Origin: Candidatus Poribacteria bacterium
GTDB taxonomy: Bacteria > Poribacteria > WGA-4E > B28-G17
DNA: 32,107 nucleotides
NCBI GenBank assembly: GCA_021162805.1
Contig: JAGGXZ010000015.1
Span: 1 to 32,107, forward strand
Reading direction: 5' to 3'
The position numbers and the translations under genes are program-made. Shown piece by piece: positions 22,496 to 28,880 of this stretch. Under the pieces are notes generated by a model. The model saw nothing but the letters and a program-made list of their open reading frames with translations, ran no database searches and had not been told where the DNA came from. Numbering within the stretch: position 1 is the stretch's first letter; every line of letters begins with the position of its first letter.

Positions 22496-22924
22496 ATGGC
22501 GTATCAGGTCTCCGTCTTCGCCGAAAATAAGCCCGGAAGGCTCGGCAGGATCACCGAGGTTTTGGCGAGGGCGAACGTCAACCTCCGCGCCATAACCATA
22601 ACGGGGACGGAGCGGTATGGGGTCGTGAAGCTCCTCGTGGATAAACCCGATCTGGCCTATGACGTCCTGATGGAGGCGGGGTTCTCGGTCAGAAAGCAGG
22701 AGATCATAGCCATCCTGATAGATGACGCGCCCGGAAGCCTCAACTCCGTCCTTAAGGTGTTGGCCGAGAAGGGGGTGAACATCGAGAACGCATACGGCTT
22801 CCTGACGCATGAGTCCGACAGGGCAGTCTTCGTCTTCGAGGTCGAAGACCTGCGAAGGACGAGGGAGTTGCTTCAGGAGGCCGGGCTACAGCCTCTGAGC
22901 GACGCCGAGATAGCGGCGCTCTAG
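22496..22924 (+). CDS. Tandem ACT-domain regulatory protein
   Basis: Starts 3 bp after the ligase gene stops. The 142 residues hold two ACT domains: YQVSVFAENKPGRLGRITEV through AITITGTERYGVVKLLVDKP, and IAILIDDAPGSLNSVLKVLA through NIENAYGFLTHESDRAVFVF. The D/N-x-P-G-x-L loop that usually binds an amino acid at the domain interface is present in both (NKPGRL, DAPGSL). No catalytic domain is attached. Such stand-alone double-ACT proteins are frequent partners of PaaK-like ligases and probably sense an amino acid or its derivative to tune that enzyme. Tight spacing indicates the same transcript. Confidence 0.88.
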   Translation: MAYQVSVFAENKPGRLGRITEVLARANVNLRAITITGTERYGVVKLLVDKPDLAYDVLMEAGFSVRKQEIIAILIDDAPGSLNSVLKVLAEKGVNIENAYGFLTHESDRAVFVFEVEDLRRTRELLQEAGLQPLSDAEIAAL

Positions 22925-22936
22925 GAGGAGCGTGGA

Positions 22937-23155
22937 ATGAGGCCCAAACGATATATCGTCTGGTCTAAAAGGGAGATAGATCTGAACGATCCGTGGCAGA
23001 GGCGATGGTATATCCGGCAGGTTCTCTGTCACGGGCGGGCTGAGGATGTGGCCGAGCTGGATTGGGATGAGGTGAGGGCGCTTCTGGATGAGCTGGATCT
23101 GCCCCCTGAGATCAAAAGGCTATGGGAGAATTACTTCCGTCATGTTGATGGGTAA
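22937..23155 (+). CDS. Small protein upstream of AbiEii-type nucleotidyltransferase
   Basis: Clear GGAGGAG site, 72 residues, no signal or membrane segment. The sequence (MRPKRYIVWSKREIDLNDPW, then QVLCHGRAEDVAELDWDEV and LPPEIKRLWENYFRHV) is charged and probably all-alpha. I do not recognise a named domain with confidence. It overlaps the following nucleotidyltransferase gene by about 14 bp, the usual arrangement of toxin-antitoxin and MNT/HEPN-like pairs. It may therefore be the antitoxin or regulatory partner; this rests on position and size only. It follows the ACT gene by 12 bp, so transcription may continue from the paaK promoter. Confidence 0.7.
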   Translation: MRPKRYIVWSKREIDLNDPWQRRWYIRQVLCHGRAEDVAELDWDEVRALLDELDLPPEIKRLWENYFRHVDG

Positions 23156-23813
23156 GGGTATCATCACCGATCTTCAGAGAGAGATATTGGAGGCCTTCGC
23201 CCAGCTTCCCGATTCCCCTACCTTCTATCTGACAGGCGGCACGGCGTTGGCGGAGTTCTATCTCGGACACAGAAGATCTTACGATCTGGACCTTTTCACA
23301 TCGGAGATGGACGTTATATCTCCCTTCTCCAGATCGTTTGAGCGGGAGCTCAGCAATCGGTTTCAGTTAAACGTGATAAGACGGTTCCAATCCTTTGTCG
23401 AGTTTGAGGTGATTCGTCGAGAGGATGCGGTACGGCTTCAGTTGGCTCTGGATACCCCTTACAGATTCAATCCCCCTTTAAAGAGCTATCTCGGCGTTAT
23501 GGTGAACGATTACAAAGACCTCATAGTGGATAAGCTGCTGGCTTTTTTCGGCCGAGCTGAGCCCAGGGATGCCGTAGATCTGTTCTTCATCCTGAAGGAT
23601 GAATCCGTGGATGAGCTCCTCTCACTCGCTAAGAAGAAGGATCCGGGTTTCGATCTATACTGGTTCGCTGTGTCATTAAACAGGGTTATGGATTTTCCGG
23701 ATGAAATCGACCGTTGGCCCGTTGAGATGATCCTGAAAGTTGAGGCCTCAGAGATAAAGAGGAGATTTTCATCTTTAGCTCGTGAGATCATGAGTATGAT
23801 AGGGGAATCATAG
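23142..23813 (+). CDS. AbiEii/AbiGii-family nucleotidyltransferase (toxin-like)
   Basis: The ATG at 23142 (or 23148) overlaps the preceding small gene; a longer frame upstream is merely shadow. The protein begins with ITDLQREILEAFAQLPDSPT and contains the nucleotidyltransferase signature YLTGGTALAEFYLGHRRSYD followed by LDLF, with GG-T near 32-34 and the metal-binding Asp pair near 48 and 50. A downstream VNDYKDLIVDKLLAFFGRAE and PRDAVDLFFIL match the second conserved block of the family. AbiEii-type enzymes transfer nucleotides to tRNA or other targets and act in toxin-antitoxin or abortive-infection systems, but many chromosomal members are uncharacterised. Intact length of about 220 residues and conserved motifs suggest activity. 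Confidence 0.85.
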   Translation: MLMGKGIITDLQREILEAFAQLPDSPTFYLTGGTALAEFYLGHRRSYDLDLFTSEMDVISPFSRSFERELSNRFQLNVIRRFQSFVEFEVIRREDAVRLQLALDTPYRFNPPLKSYLGVMVNDYKDLIVDKLLAFFGRAEPRDAVDLFFILKDESVDELLSLAKKKDPGFDLYWFAVSLNRVMDFPDEIDRWPVEMILKVEASEIKRRFSSLAREIMSMIGES

Positions 23814-23855
23814 GCGCGATCGATATGTCGTGCCAAATCCGAAAAGGAGGGAGTG

Positions 23856-24998
23856 ATGAAAGGGAAGACGATTCTGATGATCCTGCTGTTCGTCCTGGCG
23901 GCCATGCTCACCGCCGAGGCGAAACTGACCAACGTCGCCCTCTTCAGGTTCTACGTGCCGCTCAAAGAGGGGGATATCTCCCAGTTCCGCGCCGAGCGGC
24001 TCATAACCATGGCCACGGGGGAGTTGAAGGATGTGGCTAACTTCAACGTCTCCATCTATTTCCACCCCTGGGTGCCGGTTATGCCGGGACAGATATACGT
24101 GGAAAGCGTATACTTCACCCTCAAAAAGCTGCCCGGCATCGGCAAGTTGCCTCTCAACGGCTCCATATTGATCGGTCAGGGGAGAAACCGAAACTTCGGC
24201 GTGATGCCTTCCTACTCCAACAGAAAGACCAGCGAATACGGGATCGTCTCCGACATGTTCACACATGATAGGATCCAGGGGATACAACTGAACTTCTCCC
24301 AAAAGCCCATCTTCTTCGGCATCTCGCTCCACAACGGCTATAAACTCGGAGCCCGATCCATGGGAGGGGTGAAGTTCCTCGCCGATAGGGGACTGGATCT
24401 GGTCAATCACGCCAACGACGTTGATAACGGCAAGGAGATAAGCATCAGGGCGGGTATCAAATGCCCCAAAGGCCCGTCCGATGCCGCCATCTCATTCTCA
24501 TACGCTAAGCTCTACGACGACGGAAAACCGATCGACGATCCGAAGAAGAACGACGATATATCCTTCCTGAAGGGTATCATCGGAAAGGAGACGGAAAAAC
24601 GGGATAAAATCAGGATTGGCTTCGATTCAACCGCCGTGTTCAAGAAGAGAGACCTGCCCGTATACCCCTCCATGCTCCGCGGCGAGGTTTACTACGGCAT
24701 GACGGGAGACCTGAACCATATCGGATTATGCGGCCTGCTCGGCGTGAAGGTTAAACCCCTCAAGCTCGATCTGTATACCAGAGTCGGCCGGATTCAGCTC
24801 GATCTGGAGGATAACCAGCGCAGCCCCAAGAACAGCCTCACCTGGAACCTCACCCAGATCTGCGTCTCAGGCGTCTTCGCCATCCAAAAGGGGATAACGC
24901 TCAGGGTGGAGTATGAGAAGAACATCGAGGACGTGCCCGGAGGCGGCGAGGCGCCCGATAACGATAGGCTCTTCTTCGAAACCCTCATGGCCTTCTGA
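23856..24998 (+). CDS. Porin-like outer-membrane beta-barrel protein
   Basis: The ATG at 23856 follows AAGGAGG by 5 bases. A typical signal peptide covers residues 1-22 (MKGKTILMILLFVLAAMLTA ending AEA). The mature protein of about 358 residues shows alternating hydrophobic/polar strands, for example NVSIYFHPWVPVMPG, GIQLNFSQKPIFFGISLHNG, LDLYTRVGRIQLDLED and ITLRVEYEKN. It ends in Phe (FFETLMAF), the usual terminal residue recognised by the BAM machinery. No family can be named from sequence alone. It would be an outer-membrane channel or receptor and supports a diderm cell envelope. A G+C-rich hairpin follows 16 bases after the stop. Confidence 0.75.
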   Translation: MKGKTILMILLFVLAAMLTAEAKLTNVALFRFYVPLKEGDISQFRAERLITMATGELKDVANFNVSIYFHPWVPVMPGQIYVESVYFTLKKLPGIGKLPLNGSILIGQGRNRNFGVMPSYSNRKTSEYGIVSDMFTHDRIQGIQLNFSQKPIFFGISLHNGYKLGARSMGGVKFLADRGLDLVNHANDVDNGKEISIRAGIKCPKGPSDAAISFSYAKLYDDGKPIDDPKKNDDISFLKGIIGKETEKRDKIRIGFDSTAVFKKRDLPVYPSMLRGEVYYGMTGDLNHIGLCGLLGVKVKPLKLDLYTRVGRIQLDLEDNQRSPKNSLTWNLTQICVSGVFAIQKGITLRVEYEKNIEDVPGGGEAPDNDRLFFETLMAF

Positions 24999-25014
24999 AA
25001 TCCCAAACGAGGTG

Positions 25015-25045
25015 AGGGGCGAGGAGCTTATCTCCCCTCGCCCCT
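25015..25045. terminator. Hairpin after the porin-like gene
   Basis: AGGGGCGAGG (25015-25024) pairs with CCTCGCCCCT (25036-25045) around an 11-base loop. The stem resembles the outer half of the dispersed palindromes at 14894 and 21086 but has a different loop. There is no strong T-run, so termination strength is uncertain. Confidence 0.5.
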
Positions 25046-25127
25046 ATCCCCTCTCCGGCCTCCCGTTTCCCGTCTCCTTCCAGAGGAAGAGCCGGAAGAT
25101 GAAATCATCGCTTCTTCCCCCGACAGA

Positions 25128-25162
25128 GAACGTTATAACGTTAAACGTCGAACGTGTAACGG
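25128..25162. repeat. Degenerate heptamer array (NNAACGT x5)
   Basis: Five consecutive 7-base units: GAACGTT, ATAACGT, TAAACGT, CGAACGT, GTAACGG. A shorter run of three heptamers (CCTCCCG, TTTCCCG, TCTCCTT) lies upstream at 25059-25079. Together with the hairpin these occupy most of the intergenic stretch before the sigma-factor promoter. Confidence 0.7.
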
Positions 25163-25178
25163 GTCGGATCTCCGCCTG

Positions 25179-25235
25179 AAACTCGCGCTGAAGGTCGCGC
25201 GCGAGTTTTGACCCCTAAATCGCGTCTTATATAAT
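25179..25235 (+). promoter_or_regulatory. Promoter of the ECF sigma-factor gene with adjoining inverted repeat
   Basis: TTGACC (25208-25213) and TATAAT (25230-25235) are separated by 16 bases. A 10-bp inverted repeat, AAACTCGCGC at 25179-25188 and GCGCGAGTTT at 25199-25208, ends exactly in the -35 box, so it is a candidate operator. The leader to the ATG is about 25 bases and includes GGAGGA at 25255-25260. Confidence 0.6.
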
Positions 25236-25266
25236 AGAAGGAGTTTTTACTTTTGGAGGAAAAAGT

Positions 25267-27063
25267 ATGTCCGATCTCAGGACCCTGATCGATAGATCCA
25301 TAGGCGGCGATATGGATGCCTTCAGCGAGCTGATGCTCAGATACCAGAACGCCGTCTACAGCATAGCGCTTAGCGCCCTTGGCGATTTCATGCTGGCCGA
25401 AGATGTGACCCAGGAGGTCTTCATCTCGGTCTACCAGAACCTATTCGCCCTCGGCGACGTCGATAATTTCCCCAGATGGCTGAGGGCTATAACGATGAAC
25501 ATGTGCAGGGCATTTATCAGAGAACGTCAGAAAGGCGTTGAGATCCCCACCTCGCCCTCCTCGTTTCCCATCAGATACTGTCCCCCGTCGGCCGAGCGGG
25601 AGATTGAGGAGAAGGAGAGACACGCCCAACTCAACTCGGCGCTCAAGGCGCTGCCCGAGGAGCAGAGGAGGATACTGCTGCTGAGATATATGGAGGAGAT
25701 GAGCTACGACGAGATGGCCCAGTTCCTGGGGATAAGCAGATCGGCCGTCGAGTCGAAGCTATACAGGGCCAGAAAGGCCCTCCAGGATGAGATGCTCAGA
25801 AACGCCGAAAGACAGCTCCGTAGCAGCAGGCTCTCGGAGGGGTTCACCGAAAGAGTCCGGAGGGAGATCACCGAGAGGTTCCTGCTGATGGAGGAGAGCG
25901 AGATCGATATATCGCCGGACGACACCCTGGTCATCTATCATGACCTCGGCGCGCCCGATACTGTCTCGTGGGCGCCGCTGAAGATCATCGGCTCAGATGA
26001 GGGCATGTTCATCCTCCGCAGATCCTTCCTCGGCCGATCGACCGACGAGGCCAGGGGGATGATCGGCAACCTGAACCTCATACTCGAAAGGCGATCCGGA
26101 AACCTCGTCGATGAGATCACAAGGGGGAACATATGGAGCGAGGCGGTGAAGGACAGGGGCGAGATAATCGCCAGATATAAATCCAGGCTGCGTTTCATCC
26201 AGGAGCTGGGCGAGATCTTCGAGCGGAGCTTCGAGGAGGCCAACGACGCTCTGAGGGAGGTGCTGAGCGGCGAGGCGGTGCTTCTCTCCCTCAGAACCGA
26301 TCTCCCCTCGGCGATATCCGTCCATCCCGATGACGCCGGCAGGTTCTTCAGGCCCTTCATACTCAACGATCGACGCGGCATCGGCCCGCCGATGAACGTC
26401 GAGATGACCCTGCGCCTGCCCCCCTGCAGAAGGGTCGTCGTCATCGGAAACGGCATCGTGGGGATAAGAGAAGTGAAGGCCGATCTGCTGCTCGTGGGCA
26501 ACGGCGCCCTTCAGTTCATCGCCGATGATGTGACGGGATCAATCGAAGCTTACGGCGCCATTCCCATCAGGATAAAGGGCATAAGGGGCGACGTGACCGT
26601 CAGAAATCCCTTCTACAGGCACGGCGTCGTCGTCAGGAAAGGGACCATCTCGCGCGTCAGGGCGCCCGTCGTGACGTCCAGGATAGGGGATATCAGGGGC
26701 GATCTGAGGATGACGCTCATGGACGTGGACCTTGCCATACGGGATGTCCGCGGCGAGGTGGAGGTCGAAAACCCGTTCGGATCGACCGAGATGACGATAC
26801 CGCGGGATCCGCCGAAGAGGGGCGAGATCAGATCCGTCTCCGGCCTCATATCCATCCGAATCTCGAAGGAGGCCGACGAGAGGATCTCCGTCGGGATGTG
26901 GTCCGAATGCGGAGCCATCCATTTGGGCGAATGGGGGAAATCGGTATATAGACATAACGACGCCTTCGTCATGTACGTCGGCTCGGCCCTCTGGGAGGAG
27001 GCCGAGGGGGCCGACCTGAAGGCCAGGACGGTCGCGGGGGAGATAAAGATTAGTCATTTGTAG
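25267..27063 (+). CDS. ECF sigma factor fused to a long C-terminal DUF4097-like domain
   Basis: The first 175 residues are a complete ECF sigma factor: region 2 with DFMLAEDVTQEVFISVYQNL (core and -10 recognition) and region 4 with ALPEEQRRILLLRYMEEMSY, DEMAQFLGISRSAVESKLYR (helix-turn-helix) and ARKAL. About 420 further residues follow, where ordinary ECF factors stop near 180-200. A charged helical part lies around 175-340. The end is beta-rich with repeated GDV/GEV turns (RIKGIRGDVTVRNPF, SRIGDIRGDLRMTLMDVDLA, RDVRGEVEVENPFGS, GEIRSVSGLISIRISKEADE), resembling DUF4097/bactofilin-like beta-helices. No membrane segment or anti-sigma gene is seen, so the extension may itself control the sigma part. 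The last residues (ISHL) are encoded by the first unit of a decamer repeat array. Confidence 0.85.
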   Translation: MSDLRTLIDRSIGGDMDAFSELMLRYQNAVYSIALSALGDFMLAEDVTQEVFISVYQNLFALGDVDNFPRWLRAITMNMCRAFIRERQKGVEIPTSPSSFPIRYCPPSAEREIEEKERHAQLNSALKALPEEQRRILLLRYMEEMSYDEMAQFLGISRSAVESKLYRARKALQDEMLRNAERQLRSSRLSEGFTERVRREITERFLLMEESEIDISPDDTLVIYHDLGAPDTVSWAPLKIIGSDEGMFILRRSFLGRSTDEARGMIGNLNLILERRSGNLVDEITRGNIWSEAVKDRGEIIARYKSRLRFIQELGEIFERSFEEANDALREVLSGEAVLLSLRTDLPSAISVHPDDAGRFFRPFILNDRRGIGPPMNVEMTLRLPPCRRVVVIGNGIVGIREVKADLLLVGNGALQFIADDVTGSIEAYGAIPIRIKGIRGDVTVRNPFYRHGVVVRKGTISRVRAPVVTSRIGDIRGDLRMTLMDVDLAIRDVRGEVEVENPFGSTEMTIPRDPPKRGEIRSVSGLISIRISKEADERISVGMWSECGAIHLGEWGKSVYRHNDAFVMYVGSALWEEAEGADLKARTVAGEIKISHL

Positions 27064-27100
27064 TCATTTGTGGTCATTGATAGTCATTGATCGTCGTTAG
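27051..27100 (+). repeat. Decamer array upstream of the RiPP genes (TAGTCATTTG x5)
   Basis: Five consecutive 10-base units: TAGTCATTTG, TAGTCATTTG, TGGTCATTGA, TAGTCATTGA, TCGTCGTTAG. The first unit codes for the end of the sigma-factor fusion and the second supplies its stop codon. The last unit runs into the ribosome binding site of the next gene. Confidence 0.85.
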
Positions 27101-27115
27101 GGAGGTTTGAGAGAT

Positions 27116-28240
27116 ATGGGTAAAAAGGTGCTTTTCTTCACGAGAGGTGATGGGACCAACCACGCCAGGAGGGATCTGGCCATAGCCAAGAGGATCGAAC
27201 AGGAGGGAGAGGGCGTGGAGGTGATATTCGGGTCGTGGGGCGAGGGATGGAGGTGCATCCGCGGCGCCGGATGGAGATGCGAGAAGATCGGAAGGAAATC
27301 AGGCGACGATCACGAAAGGCTGGTCTACATCGGCAAAACCATCGGAGAGCAAAAACCCGACCTGATCGTCACGGACGAGGAGCTTCTGGCCCTTCCCATG
27401 GCGAAGGTCTTCGATATCCCCTCCGTCCTCATAACCAACTGGTTTCCGCCTAACGAGAGACACCCCCTCATGGGCTACTTTATCGATCCGGACCTCATCC
27501 TCGTCCCGCTCCCGGAGGACATATACGCCAAGCCGGTGGACCTCCTGACTCCGGTCAAATGCGTCGGCCCGATCGCGTTTCTGAACGAGACGGCGTCCAG
27601 GGTGAGGGGGAAGATCAGACAGAAGCTGGGCCTTGCCATGGACGAAAAGCTCATCCTGGTCGAGCCCTGCGGCGTGGAGCTGGAGGACGAGGGTTTCCTC
27701 AAATGCTGCGCCGAGGCGTTCGGGAACCTGGGGCTGCCGGTGAGGATGATCATGGTGGTCGGCAAGCTGAAGGCCGAGATCGAGAGCATCACCTGGTCGG
27801 ACGCCAGGATACAACTGAGGGATCACCTCCTCCAGCCCGAACCGTACATGATGGCCAGCGACCTTGTCATCCACAGGGGAGGCTTCTTCACCATATGGAA
27901 GCTGATAGAGATGGGCGTGCCGGCCATATACGTGCCCAGGATGGAGGAGGAGTTCCGACCTCAGATCATCCAGATGGCCAAAAACCTCGAAAAGAGGGAC
28001 GTGATGATCCTCATGAAGGAGGAGGATCTGTCCGGGGACACGCTGGCGACCGCTATGAGGGAGATATTACGGAGCTATGAGAGGTGGAGGAGGATGTCCA
28101 GGGCGGCGGCCGAGCTCACGTTCGTGGACGGGGCCACTGGCGCCGCCCTGGAGATACTGAAAAAACTCCAGGAGGGAAAGGAGGTGAACGGGGATGATAG
28201 AGTCGATGAACGAGGAGCTGTGGACGGACCTCAGCACTGA
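27116..28240 (+). CDS. GT-B glycosyltransferase (UGT/MurG/GT28-like) of the RiPP cluster
   Basis: The ATG at 27116 has GGGAGG upstream. The 374 residues have the two-domain layout of nucleotide-sugar GT-B enzymes. The N-terminal part has KKVLFFTRGDGTNHARRDLA (acceptor-side Gly/His loop) and PDLIVTDEELLALPMAKVFD. The C-terminal donor-binding part has YMMASDLVIHRGGFFTIWKL and EMGVPAIYVPRMEEEFRPQI, the H-x-G-G-x-x-T/S and E-x-x-x-x-G-V-P pattern seen in MurG and UGTs. It lacks membrane helices. The gene's 3' end overlaps the start of a Cys-rich peptide gene by 47 bp, and a radical-SAM maturase lies downstream, so I infer that it glycosylates the matured peptide or a carrier; a separate cell-envelope role cannot be excluded. 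Confidence 0.82.
   Translation: MGKKVLFFTRGDGTNHARRDLAIAKRIEQEGEGVEVIFGSWGEGWRCIRGAGWRCEKIGRKSGDDHERLVYIGKTIGEQKPDLIVTDEELLALPMAKVFDIPSVLITNWFPPNERHPLMGYFIDPDLILVPLPEDIYAKPVDLLTPVKCVGPIAFLNETASRVRGKIRQKLGLAMDEKLILVEPCGVELEDEGFLKCCAEAFGNLGLPVRMIMVVGKLKAEIESITWSDARIQLRDHLLQPEPYMMASDLVIHRGGFFTIWKLIEMGVPAIYVPRMEEEFRPQIIQMAKNLEKRDVMILMKEEDLSGDTLATAMREILRSYERWRRMSRAAAELTFVDGATGAALEILKKLQEGKEVNGDDRVDERGAVDGPQH
28178..28187 (+). promoter_or_regulatory. Full-consensus ribosome binding site of the precursor peptide
   Basis: AAGGAGGTGA, complementary to the whole anti-Shine-Dalgarno core, six bases before the ATG at 28194. It lies inside the end of the glycosyltransferase gene and decides the start of the small gene, predicting high translation. 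Confidence 0.8.
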
Positions 28241-28355
28241 GGAGCTCGAAGCCGGCATCTTCATCGAACCCCTCTGTATAGTCGAGTGCGACTGCTACGG
28301 TATTGCCTTCACTTGCAACCTGGATTGCGCGACTGACGGCAACAACATGAACTGA
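28194..28355 (+). CDS. Candidate RiPP precursor peptide, 53 residues, five Cys in core
   Basis: The acidic N-terminal half, MIESMNEELWTDLSTEELEA, looks like a leader: helical, Glu-rich, ending in a Gly. The C-terminal half reads IFIEPLCIVECDCYGIAF then TCNLDCATDGNNMN. Its five Cys lie at 28, 32, 34, 41 and 45 (C-x3-C-x-C-x6-C-x3-C), with Asp, Thr, Asn and Tyr as possible cross-link acceptors. There is no signal peptide or membrane segment. The start is fixed by a consensus ribosome binding site. A radical-SAM/SPASM enzyme with the N-terminal SRYxVxxxL motif of thioether-forming maturases lies downstream, and glycosyltransferases are on both sides. This fits a sactipeptide/ranthipeptide-like precursor, but no known precursor family is recognisable. 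The leader cleavage site, perhaps after Gly21, is a guess. Confidence 0.72.
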   Translation: MIESMNEELWTDLSTEELEAGIFIEPLCIVECDCYGIAFTCNLDCATDGNNMN

Positions 28356-28406
28356 GGGGGCGAGAGAGGGGGTGAGGGGTGAGAGGCCCTTTGCCCCCTA
28401 TGATGA

Positions 28407-28446
28407 AAGTCATTTGTAGTCATTTGTGGTCATTTATAGTCATCGG
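28407..28446 (+). repeat. Decamer array, left boundary of four-helix-bundle insert
   Basis: Four units AAGTCATTTG, TAGTCATTTG, TGGTCATTTA, TAGTCATCGG, the same motif and direction as at 27051-27100. The region between the precursor stop and this array (28356-28406) is purine-rich and has no gene. Confidence 0.85.
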
Positions 28447-28456
28447 GGTTATAGGA

Positions 28457-28837
28457 ATGAAGCTGGAGGAGTTACAGGTATATCAGATGACGATGGATAT
28501 CGCTGAGAGGATATGGAGGATCGTCATTCGGTGGAATCATTTCGCGAGGGATACGATCGGGAAGCAATTGATGAGAGCCGTGGATTCCGTCGGGGCGAAT
28601 TTAAGCGAAGGGTTCGGGAGATTCCACTACGGCGAGAACAAGCAGTTTTGCTATTACGCGCGTGGTTCTCTCTACGAGACGAGAACCTGGCTGATAAAGG
28701 CGTACAACCGCGGCCTGATAGACGAGGAGGTGTTTCAATCGTTGCACTCCGAGATCGAAAAGATTGGTGTAAAGCTGAATAACTACATCAGATCTATCGG
28801 CAGAAAACAACAAATGACTACAAATGACGATCAATGA
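28457..28837 (+). CDS. Four-helix-bundle protein (S23/23S rRNA intervening-sequence-protein family)
   Basis: The start is the ATG giving MKLEELQVYQMTMDIAERIW; a longer upstream frame reads through the repeat array and is not believable. The 126 residues are helical, with the family signature LMRAVDSVGANLSEGFGRFH, YYARGSLYETRTWLIKAYNR and a final EIEKIGVKLNNYIRSIG helix. Proteins of this fold are encoded in 23S rRNA intervening sequences and are scattered as stand-alone genes of unknown function; Avd of diversity-generating retroelements is a relative. Its last codons and stop lie inside an inverted decamer array. It separates the precursor gene from its presumed maturase and probably arrived as a small mobile cassette. 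It is unlikely to take part in peptide maturation. Confidence 0.88.
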   Translation: MKLEELQVYQMTMDIAERIWRIVIRWNHFARDTIGKQLMRAVDSVGANLSEGFGRFHYGENKQFCYYARGSLYETRTWLIKAYNRGLIDEEVFQSLHSEIEKIGVKLNNYIRSIGRKQQMTTNDDQ

Positions 28838-28860
28838 CTACAAATGACCATAAATGACCC
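28811..28860 (-). repeat. Inverted decamer array, right boundary of four-helix-bundle insert
   Basis: Five units CAAATGACTA, CAAATGACGA, TCAATGACTA, CAAATGACCA, TAAATGACCC. The first is the exact reverse complement of TAGTCATTTG in the left array, so the two arrays form long imperfect terminal inverted repeats around 28407-28860. Confidence 0.85.
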
Positions 28861-28880
28861 TCAACGGGAGGTGCGAAAGG

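Noticed and set aside
21887-22810. 307-codon minus-strand open frame opposite the paaK-ACT genes
   Set aside because: Antisense of two clearly recognisable genes; no domain and no ribosome binding site.
28355-28399. Attenuator hairpin between precursor and maturase (AGGGGGC / GCCCCCT)
   Set aside because: Only 7 bp of stem with a loop of about 31 bases in a purine-rich stretch; too weak to claim.
28457-28837. Diversity-generating retroelement accessory (Avd) protein
   Set aside because: Same fold class, but no reverse transcriptase, template repeat or variable repeat is in the window.
27051-28860. CRISPR array from the TAGTCATTTG repeats
   Set aside because: Units are 10 bases, directly adjacent and degenerate, with no unique spacers and no cas genes.
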